Positions 37,348 through 45,827 of a stretch of 64,000 nt of DNA are shown here, in pieces; the first letter of the stretch is position 1; each line of letters begins with the position of its first letter. The position numbers and the translations under genes were made by a program. The notes under the pieces are model-generated. The model was given only the letters and a program-made list of their open reading frames with translations, searched no databases and was not told the DNA's origin. The stretch covers positions 15,855 through 79,854 of the forward strand of contig JARJFC010000019.1 of assembly GCA_029310945.1 (NCBI GenBank). The letters are read 5' to 3'. The stretch is from Leptospira sp. 96542. GTDB lineage: Bacteria > Spirochaetota > Leptospiria > Leptospirales > Leptospiraceae.

Positions 37348-39139
37348 ACGTTTGGTTTGGAATCAGTTTCGTTTTTTATCTAAACTCTTTATTTTTTTTT
37401 CACTGTTCCATATTGTCTTTTGCCAGAAACCAGAAGAAAAATCCTTAAATTCCATTTCTGAAAAAACAAATGTCATTTGGGTTGTCATTGATAGCCTCCG
37501 TGGGGATGTGATCGGAAATTACAATGTCACTCCAAATTTAGAATCATTTGCAAAAGAAGCCTACGATTTTCAATACCACTTGGTCAATGCTGCTTGGACA
37601 AGGCCGTCCACATTGGTTTTTTTTACTGGACGTTTTGCATCGCGAAACCCAGTTAATTTTTGGGATTACCCCACTCCAAAATCGGAAGCTTTAGCATTTT
37701 ATAAGGAAGTGAAAAAACCTTTACCTCGTTATTTGCAGAAGCATGGTTACCAAACAATGATGGTGGGAAATAATCCATTTTTAACAGAAAAAAATGGATT
37801 GGGTGTGAATGTTGGCTTCGAACAGTTGTTTGATTATTCACGGGAGTCCGACGATACAAAAAAAATCACTCGCGCAAGTTTAAAAACATTGGAATCGAGA
37901 AGAAAAGACAAACCTTTTTTTTTATTTATCAATTATAACGATCCGCATAAACCGTACACCCCACCTCCTGGATTTACGGAACGAGTCAAAACAAAGGAAG
38001 TTTTGGATGAACGTAAACTCAATTATTTGGGAGAAGTAGCCTTTGTTGACGAAGAGCTTGGTAAAATATTTAAACATTTAAAAAACAATCAGCTATGGGA
38101 TAATACTTTGATCATCATTACCGCAGACCATGGTGAGGTGATGAACGAAGCACATGCCATTTCACCTTTTACAGGTACCAATACTCATTATGGACATGGG
38201 CAGGACTTATTTTTAGAAAATATCCATGTTCCACTTTTGATAAAATTTCCAGATAAGAAGGATCCTAAAACGATAACAGCGATGACACGTTCAGTAGATT
38301 TGTATCCTACAGTTTTGGATGAACTAAAACTTCCAATACCAACCGATTTAGATGGTTTGACTTTATCAGAATTTAAATTGAACTCGCTTTTGGAAAATAC
38401 CACCAAACGAACATACTATGGTGAAACTCGGTCCACACAATGTTATGGTGAGGGAAGGGAATTTTTGCTCCAAAGGTCGTTTCGTTTTCATGAAGTGGGG
38501 CAGTTTTGGCAAGGTGGTGTAGGAAATGAATTTTATTTATATGGAGATAGCGAAAAAGATCCGCATCAAGAAAATTTGATTCGTATCAACCGAATGGATT
38601 TATTAGATACTGAACCGCTGGAAGCAGATGTTAAAAAACGAATTCGTTTTCTTTGGGAAAAACTCCGGAGTTTGGAACCGAAACTACCTTTGTATTTTGT
38701 AAAAGTTAAAATACCCAACGGGAATATCGAAGTAAAAATCACGGCTCCCTATGGAAAAATTCGTATCGACAGTGAGTCAGAAAATGGAAAAATTAAAGAT
38801 TTAGGTAGAACTGTTGTTTGGTTGGGTAGACCAAAAAAGGATTTGTTATTAAGTTTTGAAGTGTATCCAGACGTGAGTTTTCCAGTTTTGGAAGTGCGAG
38901 TAAACCAAAAACAAGTACCAAAGTCTGAGATCAGGGTGGGTTCGTTTGGTGTAACAATGGATTCTTGTTCTATCAACTGTGAATTGTTATATGAAGCTAG
39001 TTTTGGCAAACCGAGTGATGATCCGACTGCGTACGTTCAATTTTGGAAAGTGGGTGGCCAAAATAAATCTTACACTAAACAAGACAGCCTGGGAACGGAT
39101 GCTCTGGATATCTTAAAAAAACAGGGATATGTTCAATGA
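37334..39139 (+). CDS. sulfatase-fold hydrolase/transferase with Thr at the nucleophile position
   Basis: The alkaline phosphatase/sulfatase fold is shown by the N-terminal metal motif VVIDSLRGD (Asp53, Asp58), NYNDPHKPYTPP and the later TADHGE motif. In true sulfatases the nucleophile lies in C/S-x-P-x-R. Here the aligned stretch is WTRPSTLVFFTG, with Thr89 at the Cys position and no Arg, so formylglycine cannot form. Thr nucleophiles occur in LtaS-type phosphoglycerol or phosphoethanolamine transferases, so a phospho-transfer role on lipids or sugars is possible. A hydrophobic segment near residues 16-30 exports it. The C-terminal 170 residues are beta-rich and unassigned. The start at ATG 37334 is preferred over TTG 37331. 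Confidence 0.75.
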   Translation: MSNRKRLVWNQFRFLSKLFIFFSLFHIVFCQKPEEKSLNSISEKTNVIWVVIDSLRGDVIGNYNVTPNLESFAKEAYDFQYHLVNAAWTRPSTLVFFTGRFASRNPVNFWDYPTPKSEALAFYKEVKKPLPRYLQKHGYQTMMVGNNPFLTEKNGLGVNVGFEQLFDYSRESDDTKKITRASLKTLESRRKDKPFFLFINYNDPHKPYTPPPGFTERVKTKEVLDERKLNYLGEVAFVDEELGKIFKHLKNNQLWDNTLIIITADHGEVMNEAHAISPFTGTNTHYGHGQDLFLENIHVPLLIKFPDKKDPKTITAMTRSVDLYPTVLDELKLPIPTDLDGLTLSEFKLNSLLENTTKRTYYGETRSTQCYGEGREFLLQRSFRFHEVGQFWQGGVGNEFYLYGDSEKDPHQENLIRINRMDLLDTEPLEADVKKRIRFLWEKLRSLEPKLPLYFVKVKIPNGNIEVKITAPYGKIRIDSESENGKIKDLGRTVVWLGRPKKDLLLSFEVYPDVSFPVLEVRVNQKQVPKSEIRVGSFGVTMDSCSINCELLYEASFGKPSDDPTAYVQFWKVGGQNKSYTKQDSLGTDALDILKKQGYVQ

Positions 39140-39147
39140 ATTTCGCA

Positions 39148-42100
39148 TCAATCGTTGTCGGTATTGATTAAACTAATGACAGGAAGGATTTCTCCATTGA
39201 ACCCAGTTCCACCTCCACTCATAGATCCAAAAATCAAATTGTAATTTGCATTTCCATCGTTTATAAAATCATCCACACCTGTCATAACGATATTTTGAAA
39301 CACATTCCAATTATTAGGTGTAAATATGATATTGGAAACACTAGAATTTCCTTCTGACAAATTAGATGAAGATACGGAAATTGTAACATCCGAAATAGGG
39401 CGTGCCCTCAATCGAATTTGATACCTGGCTTCACCACCGAGTTCCGTTGTGGATAAAATGGGTGAAGAAACCAAACCACCATTTGGATCTGGCGAACTCG
39501 AGCAGACTGAAACAATGGAAGGATCTAAACAAGGCATCAAATCATAAATATAATAAATATGCAAGGCGGGCAAACTGATAGCGCTCACTTCATTGTAAGT
39601 TGCAGAATTGATGGCAAACGTGGAGTTTTCTACACTCGTTGTATCAGAAGAAACTGTATAATTTGAATCTGTTACACTACCATTGTTGATCCCTTGTAAT
39701 TGCACAGTTTGCGCTGAATTGAAATTGATTGGAGTAAACACAAGGGGTGAGGACAAAAAACTCACTACACCTGCTGGGTTAGTTATGAAATTTATGGTCA
39801 CATCTGCTGTGGGTTGTGTATTGAGATTGATGTAAAATTCGGAACTAGCTCCTGATTGTGATGTGATGATTGAATTTGGACTGAATCCTGATGTTGTAAA
39901 ACCAGCCGTATCATTGTCATTTAGTGTTAAAGTTGGATTCGGCGGGTCATAATTATGGAAAGCCAAATCATTCGAACTTACAGCTCCTACCAATATGGGG
40001 CAATTTATATTTCCATCATCCACATCATCATTGTTTGGTGTTACTGTGACCGTATTATGTACACCGATGGTGTTCCAATTGGCGGGAGTGATTGTAAGAG
40101 AATTGGAGCTGATATTGAATTGTCGCAAGTCCAGACTAGGAATCAAGCGGCAAGGAAAACTATCCGACAGCGTTATGGGGATACTCACATCATCAGTTGG
40201 CATTTGGTTTAAAAGAATATAAATCGGGAATGGTGCCGCATTTTCGGCCATTGTCATACTTGTGGGCGTAACCACAGTGATTGGGTTTGTGTCCAAGCTG
40301 TAATTGACTAAGTTGGCAGTGGCGCCTGTAGATCCCAAATAGGAGACATACCAAAAAGGATTTGTTCCCGATTCAGTACCTGATACAGAGACCGTATAGC
40401 CTATATTAGTTGTATCTCCATCATCAGACTGTCCTGAAATTTGAACTTCAATTGCTGTGCTCCAGTTGGATGAATCAAAAACAAATTGTTTTGAAATCAC
40501 TTCACTCCCCCCATCCTTTATTCTTCCTTCTGTTCCATCAGAAGATGAAAGTGTCACAGTTACAGAGTTGCCCACAAGAGGTTGACTCCCAAGGCGAAGT
40601 TCGTATTTGGTATTGATACCAGACTCCGTTGTGAAATAGGGTTCTCCTGATTTTAATACAAATAGTATTTTTGGATTTGGATTGTCATCATCTGTAATAT
40701 TTATGCTTACGTTACTGGGTTTAAGTCCATCGTAATCAGTTCCTGAACCAGTGACCATACCTAATGTCAAAGTATGCGAACGAATGTTTGTTTCATCAAT
40801 GGCATCATTCGCTGGTGTGACTGTCACTGCTTGGGTTGTGCCAAAATTGGATTCGTTAAATGTTAGGCTAGAGGGTGTGTAAGTATACTGTGTCGTGTCG
40901 GGTAAAGAAAATGTTTCGGAAGAAATTGGTATGGTGAGTGAACCTGATGTACAATTGGCACGGTTAGAAGGGGTGTTACATGGTGCAGAATTTAATCGAA
41001 CCGTAAAACTCTCATTACCCCCTGCCTCGCTTAAGTTCAATGTATTGTTTGAGATTATGAACCCTGCCGTATCATTGTCTATGACGGTGATTGTGAGTAT
41101 TCCCGTATTTTTATCATACGCTGGAATGGAACCATTATCATCGGGTTTTTTGCCAGCGTAAAATGAACCGGAAACATTTGGAAATTGGATTTGTACAGGA
41201 ATATTCCCGTCATCAAATGAATCTGCCACCGAACGAATCCTTATGATTTGCGGTACGTTCCATCCACTCTGGCTCGAATTTCCTGAATAGGATGCCACCT
41301 CGCCTGTGTTTGTTGTGAACGTAAGTGTTCTTGTGGGACTAACTCCACTAGTGCTACTGAGTAAAACTGCTTCGGTATTATCTGAGCTCGCTATGGGTGT
41401 TATGACAACATTTGAAGCAGGTAGTATCGTAAGCCTGATTTCCACTGTGATGATCGTACTTCCATCTTCTGGCATGGTACTTGCGGATAGATTTTGGATG
41501 CGAACTATAGGATCCAAACTGTCTATATTTGTGGCCGTTACGGCAGGAATCACCAATGCATTGTATTTTGGGTCGACTGAAGTGGCATTAGCAAAAGTTA
41601 TATTTACATTTTTGTTTCCATCGGTCACTCCATCTACAACGGAACTCAAAGTCACTGCCTGTGCAATGTTCCAATTGGCTTGAGTGAAAATCAAAGAACT
41701 CGGAGAAACGGTGATCTCAGATGTATCATTAGAATTGACAGAAGGGATGGATACATTTCCTGTTGGTTCTGAACTGAGTACTACGGTAAATGTTGTTGTC
41801 AATGGCCCTGCATTTTCATCCACTGTCAAACCCGAAGTTGGGCTCACGACGATTCCTGCGCTGTCATCATCTGTCACTTGTATGGTGATAGATGATGGAG
41901 GAGAGATTGCATTATAAACAGGGTCGGCGGAACCTCCACTTAAGACAGATCCAAAATTTACCAAGACGTTTCGTGTATCTTCGTCAACAAAATTATTATT
42001 TGTAGTGATAGTGATATTTTGATCAACATTCCAATTGGAACTATTAAAGACGATACTATTTGTACTAATATTTGTAATGGCATTGTTCTCACTGATGCCA

Positions 42101-43371
42101 GACAACGTGACGGTGAACCCTGGCGGAGGTTGGGAACTCAATCGAATTCCGAAGTGGAGTAGACCCCCGTTTTCAGAAATAACGAAATTCCCAGGGGAAG
42201 TTAATACAAAACCTGGAACATCATCATCCAAATTGGTCAATGAAGGAAATACTGGACCCGCCAAACCATTGTAATCTGTATCAGAAGAACTGACAACAGA
42301 GGAAACAATATTTACGGTTTGGTTGCCATCAGCAATAAAATCATCCACTCCGGCGATAGTCACAATTTTAGGAGTGAACCATTCGTTTGGTTGAAAAACA
42401 ATACTCGTTGGGTTTATGTTTCCTTCTGTTGCGGGTGTAGGTGAGAGTGAGGAGATTGTGACAGCGTTCGTGGGGAGAGTATTCATCACCACGGCAAAGT
42501 TAGTCGAATTTCCTGATTCTGAAACGGTGAGTCCGGCTAGATTTACAACTGTAAAACCAGCGGTATCGTTATCGACATTGGTTCCAGTAATGATGGGTAT
42601 TGATTTTCCTTGGTAGGAAGGATCCTCAGAAATTGAAGGATCAGCGGTAATTTGGAAAGTACTGTCTTCGATGCTAAAATCATCAACTCCAGTTACGATG
42701 ACTGTTTGCGGTATAAACCAATTGTCAGGGGTAAAAATAAGTTCGATTGATTCAACGGTAGCTTCTGTCATGTCCAGTGAGATAAAATTTCGAATGATCA
42801 CTGGGCGCATTGGCCTTGTTTGTAACACGTAAGCTATGGTTCCCGATTCTCCATTTTCAGATGTAATGAGACCAACATTTGGGCTCGCTGCAACGCCAGA
42901 AGTTTCATCATCGGTATTGACTGCAAGAAGAATGGGTGTAGGGTTATTTTGGAAACGAATGTCTGACGATTGTAATGATCCCAAATAAATGAGATAATTT
43001 TGATTTCCATCATTTATTATATCATCCACACCCGCAAAACGAACGTATTGTGGCTCATTCCAATTGTCTGAGTCGAATTCAATGTAAGTAGATGAAAGTA
43101 ATCTGCTCTCTGTGGAATCAGAGATTGAAATCGGGCCCAATCTCACTGAACTGTTCGGCTCTATGTTCAAACGAACTGCGAATTCTGCTTGTCTTCCGCT
43201 TTCACTTGTAAATAAAAAACTATCAGCTGCGTAAACTATGGAACCTTGACCAACAGTGGAAACAAAATAAGATCCAAAAAGTAAGGAAAAATTGCTAGGA
43301 ATGATCGTCTTACACGAAAATGCGAAAAATAAAATTATGAAAATAAATTTACCAGATTGCCTGAGTGGCAT
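39148..43371 (-). CDS. giant Calx-beta-like repeat surface lipoprotein
   Basis: The 1407-residue protein begins with a lipobox (FAFSC, Cys20). It consists of about eleven tandem repeats of 105-125 residues. Each repeat contains an E-x-G start (TVSESG), a conserved NWN-x2-Q turn, a VDD-x3-DGN acidic loop and an N-x-DDD linker. This fits Calx-beta domains, and the acidic loops are likely Ca2+ sites. I counted the NW-type turn eleven times: DNWNEP, DNWFIP, NEWFTP, NWNVDQ, NWNIAQ, GWNVPQ, NFGTTQ, NWSTAI, NWNTIG, NFNSAQ and NWNVFQ. Such proteins usually serve adhesion or surface structure. Repeats are diverged at DNA level. It is monocistronic and convergent with the sulfatase gene. Confidence 0.85.
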   Translation of the reverse strand: MPLRQSGKFIFIILFFAFSCKTIIPSNFSLLFGSYFVSTVGQGSIVYAADSFLFTSESGRQAEFAVRLNIEPNSSVRLGPISISDSTESRLLSSTYIEFDSDNWNEPQYVRFAGVDDIINDGNQNYLIYLGSLQSSDIRFQNNPTPILLAVNTDDETSGVAASPNVGLITSENGESGTIAYVLQTRPMRPVIIRNFISLDMTEATVESIELIFTPDNWFIPQTVIVTGVDDFSIEDSTFQITADPSISEDPSYQGKSIPIITGTNVDNDTAGFTVVNLAGLTVSESGNSTNFAVVMNTLPTNAVTISSLSPTPATEGNINPTSIVFQPNEWFTPKIVTIAGVDDFIADGNQTVNIVSSVVSSSDTDYNGLAGPVFPSLTNLDDDVPGFVLTSPGNFVISENGGLLHFGIRLSSQPPPGFTVTLSGISENNAITNISTNSIVFNSSNWNVDQNITITTNNNFVDEDTRNVLVNFGSVLSGGSADPVYNAISPPSSITIQVTDDDSAGIVVSPTSGLTVDENAGPLTTTFTVVLSSEPTGNVSIPSVNSNDTSEITVSPSSLIFTQANWNIAQAVTLSSVVDGVTDGNKNVNITFANATSVDPKYNALVIPAVTATNIDSLDPIVRIQNLSASTMPEDGSTIITVEIRLTILPASNVVITPIASSDNTEAVLLSSTSGVSPTRTLTFTTNTGEVASYSGNSSQSGWNVPQIIRIRSVADSFDDGNIPVQIQFPNVSGSFYAGKKPDDNGSIPAYDKNTGILTITVIDNDTAGFIISNNTLNLSEAGGNESFTVRLNSAPCNTPSNRANCTSGSLTIPISSETFSLPDTTQYTYTPSSLTFNESNFGTTQAVTVTPANDAIDETNIRSHTLTLGMVTGSGTDYDGLKPSNVSINITDDDNPNPKILFVLKSGEPYFTTESGINTKYELRLGSQPLVGNSVTVTLSSSDGTEGRIKDGGSEVISKQFVFDSSNWSTAIEVQISGQSDDGDTTNIGYTVSVSGTESGTNPFWYVSYLGSTGATANLVNYSLDTNPITVVTPTSMTMAENAAPFPIYILLNQMPTDDVSIPITLSDSFPCRLIPSLDLRQFNISSNSLTITPANWNTIGVHNTVTVTPNNDDVDDGNINCPILVGAVSSNDLAFHNYDPPNPTLTLNDNDTAGFTTSGFSPNSIITSQSGASSEFYINLNTQPTADVTINFITNPAGVVSFLSSPLVFTPINFNSAQTVQLQGINNGSVTDSNYTVSSDTTSVENSTFAINSATYNEVSAISLPALHIYYIYDLMPCLDPSIVSVCSSSPDPNGGLVSSPILSTTELGGEARYQIRLRARPISDVTISVSSSNLSEGNSSVSNIIFTPNNWNVFQNIVMTGVDDFINDGNANYNLIFGSMSGGGTGFNGEILPVISLINTDND

Positions 43372-43474
43372 ATTTCATTCCGATGCAAAGACTAAGAGAT
43401 TTTTTGCTCCTATCTTTATTTACGAATAAATATTGAATTTTTATCAAAATATAAAAGGAAATAAATTAAAAACA
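43372..43474. promoter_or_regulatory. divergent region between the repeat lipoprotein and CoA-transferase genes
   Basis: The 103 bases are AT-rich and must hold two divergent promoters. No clear consensus hexamer pair or hairpin was found. Confidence 0.3.
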
Positions 43475-44668
43475 ATGTCAAAAGAAGTTAATTCAAAAAA
43501 CAAGGGTCCACTTAATGGAGTGAAAGTTGTGGACTTATCCTTATTGTTACCAGGCCCACTTTGTTCCCAACACCTTGCTGACATGGGGGCTGAAGTGATC
43601 AAGATTGAAAATCCAAGAGCTTATGACGGCTCAAGGGCAATGTTCAAAGGTAAAACGGGATACCCTGCATTGTATATGATGCTCAACCGAAATAAAAAGG
43701 CCATCACCCTCAATCTCAAAAGAGAATCTTCAAAAGAAATTTTATTCAAACTTTTGGAAACGGCAGATATTTTACTCGAAGGTTTTCGGCCAGATGGAAT
43801 GGACAAAATGGGGCTTGGTTATGATGTCCTAAAAGAAAAATTTCCAAAACTCATTTATTGCGGCATATCTGGTTATGGACGAACGGGCAAGTATGTCGAT
43901 TATGCAGGGCATGATTTGAATTATTTGGCAATCTCAGGTGTGCTTGATCAAACAGGCAGCCCACCGAGACCAGCGGGGTTTCAGCTAGCAGACGTAGGTG
44001 GTGGAACATTAACGGCAGTTATTGCTATTCTTGCTGCTCTCTACCACCGCGAAAAAACAGGACAGGGACAACGAATTGATGTTTCAATGACAGATGCTTC
44101 TTTGCAGTTTATTTCTCTCTATGGTGGTATCCTTTCTGCAAGCGGAAATTCTCCAGAGGCAGGAAATGATATTTTATCTGGTAAACTTCCTAATTATAAT
44201 GTTTACCAAACAAAGGAAGGCCGTTATGTGGCCTTGGGTGCTTTGGAGGATATGTTTTTTCAAACGTTTTTGAGAGTAGCTGGCCTCGAAAATTTGACAA
44301 AAGAGACTCCCATGACGGAAGAAAATTTTCCAATCATTAAACAAAAATTAACCGAATATTTTCAGTCTAAAACTTGGGAAGATTTAAGACCAATTTTTGA
44401 TCATACTGACACTTGTTTATCGCCTATTTTGAATATGGAAGAAGTGTCAAAAGATCAGCATATGCGAGAAAGAGGTATGGTCTTCGAAAAAAATCATCCA
44501 AAGTATGGAGATATACTACAGTTTGGATCTCCATTTCATTTTTCTGAAACTCCCTTCCAATACCGCAACCACCCGCCAGAACATGGAGAACACACGGACG
44601 AAATTTTAAAATCTTTAGGTTATGACGACACCAAAATTGCGGAGTTTAAAAAAGATAGAGTGATATAA
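43475..44668 (+). CDS. family III (CaiB/BaiF) CoA-transferase
   Basis: Family III enzymes transfer CoA between organic acids through a catalytic Asp. Seen here are the N-terminal VVDLSLLLPGPLCSQ, LADMGAEVIKIENP, the LNLK motif, and the GHDLNYLAISG region that contains the likely catalytic Asp. The closing FGSPFHFSETP and GEHTDEILKSLGY motifs are also present. At 397 residues it is standard; alpha-methylacyl-CoA racemase is the closest alternative in the same family. I chose the ATG at 43475; a TTG at 43433 would add 14 residues. Substrate is unknown. Confidence 0.87.
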   Translation: MSKEVNSKNKGPLNGVKVVDLSLLLPGPLCSQHLADMGAEVIKIENPRAYDGSRAMFKGKTGYPALYMMLNRNKKAITLNLKRESSKEILFKLLETADILLEGFRPDGMDKMGLGYDVLKEKFPKLIYCGISGYGRTGKYVDYAGHDLNYLAISGVLDQTGSPPRPAGFQLADVGGGTLTAVIAILAALYHREKTGQGQRIDVSMTDASLQFISLYGGILSASGNSPEAGNDILSGKLPNYNVYQTKEGRYVALGALEDMFFQTFLRVAGLENLTKETPMTEENFPIIKQKLTEYFQSKTWEDLRPIFDHTDTCLSPILNMEEVSKDQHMRERGMVFEKNHPKYGDILQFGSPFHFSETPFQYRNHPPEHGEHTDEILKSLGYDDTKIAEFKKDRVI

Positions 44669-44694
44669 GGGCACTTGATTTTTTTTCGAGTTCC
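44669..44694 (+). terminator. possible terminator after the CoA-transferase gene
   Basis: GGGCACTTG pairs imperfectly with CGAGTTCCC (one mismatch, one G-T pair) around a T-rich loop directly after the stop. The T tract lies in the loop rather than after the stem, so this is a weak candidate. Confidence 0.25.
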
Positions 44695-44706
44695 CACTAT
44701 TTTGTC

Positions 44707-44733
44707 CCAGGGGGAGTGTATACTTTCCCCTGG
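44707..44733 (+). promoter_or_regulatory. hairpin just before the Mre11-like gene
   Basis: CCAGGGG (44707-44713) pairs perfectly with CCCCTGG (44727-44733), nine bases before the start codon. The only purine-rich segment near the start (TGGA) is partly inside the stem, so the fold may limit translation. No T tract follows, so it is not a good terminator. Confidence 0.4.
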
Positions 44734-44741
44734 ATCAAAAT

Positions 44742-45827
44742 ATGAAATTATTACAGGTATCTGACCTCCACCTAAGTGCCAAAAATGACAGAAGTTATTG
44801 TTTTGGCGTTTTATCTGGCATCATTGAGCTCGCAGAATCGAAACAATGCGAAAAAATTTTGTTTGCGGGGGATGTATTTGATTCCTACCCAGACTTAGAA
44901 AGTTTACGTTCTGAATTTATTTCTCACTGTACAAAGTTTTCTGGCACAATCTATTATCTTCCTGGAAACCACGAAATTTTATACAGAAAGTCAAAAAACT
45001 ATAGTTATACGGAACTTGATTGGTCTCCAAAAATAAAAATGTTGGATTCAATCCCTTTTTCACTCGAAAATTTGGGCGAGGTGGAACTTGTGAGCATTCC
45101 TCACCAAGAAAACTATGCGGATCTTTTATTAAATCCACCATCACCAAAAACTCATTTGCCTAGGTTGGGTTTGGCGCATGGAACCGTATCTGGCATGAGT
45201 TTCACTGGGCTTGATGAAGAGGAAGAAGAAGGTGGTTCGTACATTGATCCTAAACACATTCAAAGTCTACAATTGGATTATTTAGCCGTTGGGCATTTAC
45301 ATAAAAAAAGAGAAAGCCTAATTGGAAACTGTAATGTGCAGTATGCGGGTTCTTCGCGTGTTTGGCGGCGTGGAGAATTAGGACCCAGATATGCAATTTA
45401 TATCGAAGTCAATGGGAAAAATATCAAAACAGAACCTTTGCCCATTGTACAGGCTGGTCAATACCACCAATTGGCTATCACACTTGGAATTGATGGAAAA
45501 CCAACCGAACCCATTGATTTAGAATTGGAAAAGTATTCGCCGTATGATTGGGTGAGCATTCGATTTGAAGGTTATGTAGAATCGATGGAAGAAAAACGAA
45601 AATTGATAAGTCAAGTAACATCCGTTTGGGGTAAAAAGTTTCGAATTTTAGATTTTGATGAAGATGAAACTGGAATCAGGGTCATTGAAAATTTAGGTGA
45701 TAATGAATTCATCAAACAATTTTTAGATAAAATGAATCAGAAACAATCTGAGATGGATCCTTCCATTTGGAAACTTACTCGGAATTTAGGTTTGCAAATG
45801 ATTGTTGAGGCGAACAAAAAAAGATGA
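44742..45827 (+). CDS. SbcD/Mre11-like metallophosphoesterase (YhaO-like)
   Basis: This is the nuclease half of an Mre11-Rad50-type pair. The phosphoesterase motifs are complete: VSDLHLSA (Asp8, His10), AGDVFDS, PGNHE, AHGTVSG and VGHLHKK. The 361-residue length fits the SbcD/YhaO group. The C-terminal 130 residues form the probable capping and ATPase-binding part. Its stop overlaps the start of the ATPase gene by 4 bases, so the two products are made together. A role in processing DNA ends is inferred from the family. A hairpin lies directly upstream. Confidence 0.85.
   Translation: MKLLQVSDLHLSAKNDRSYCFGVLSGIIELAESKQCEKILFAGDVFDSYPDLESLRSEFISHCTKFSGTIYYLPGNHEILYRKSKNYSYTELDWSPKIKMLDSIPFSLENLGEVELVSIPHQENYADLLLNPPSPKTHLPRLGLAHGTVSGMSFTGLDEEEEEGGSYIDPKHIQSLQLDYLAVGHLHKKRESLIGNCNVQYAGSSRVWRRGELGPRYAIYIEVNGKNIKTEPLPIVQAGQYHQLAITLGIDGKPTEPIDLELEKYSPYDWVSIRFEGYVESMEEKRKLISQVTSVWGKKFRILDFDEDETGIRVIENLGDNEFIKQFLDKMNQKQSEMDPSIWKLTRNLGLQMIVEANKKR

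Noticed and set aside
39955..42616. Several plus-strand open frames inside the repeat lipoprotein
   Set aside because: They recur with the repeat period and are antisense reflections of the repetitive coding sequence, not separate genes.
39148..43371. Direct repeats that could suggest a CRISPR array
   Set aside because: The repeats are over 300 bases long, diverged and in frame; they encode protein domains and there are no short identical repeats with spacers or cas genes.
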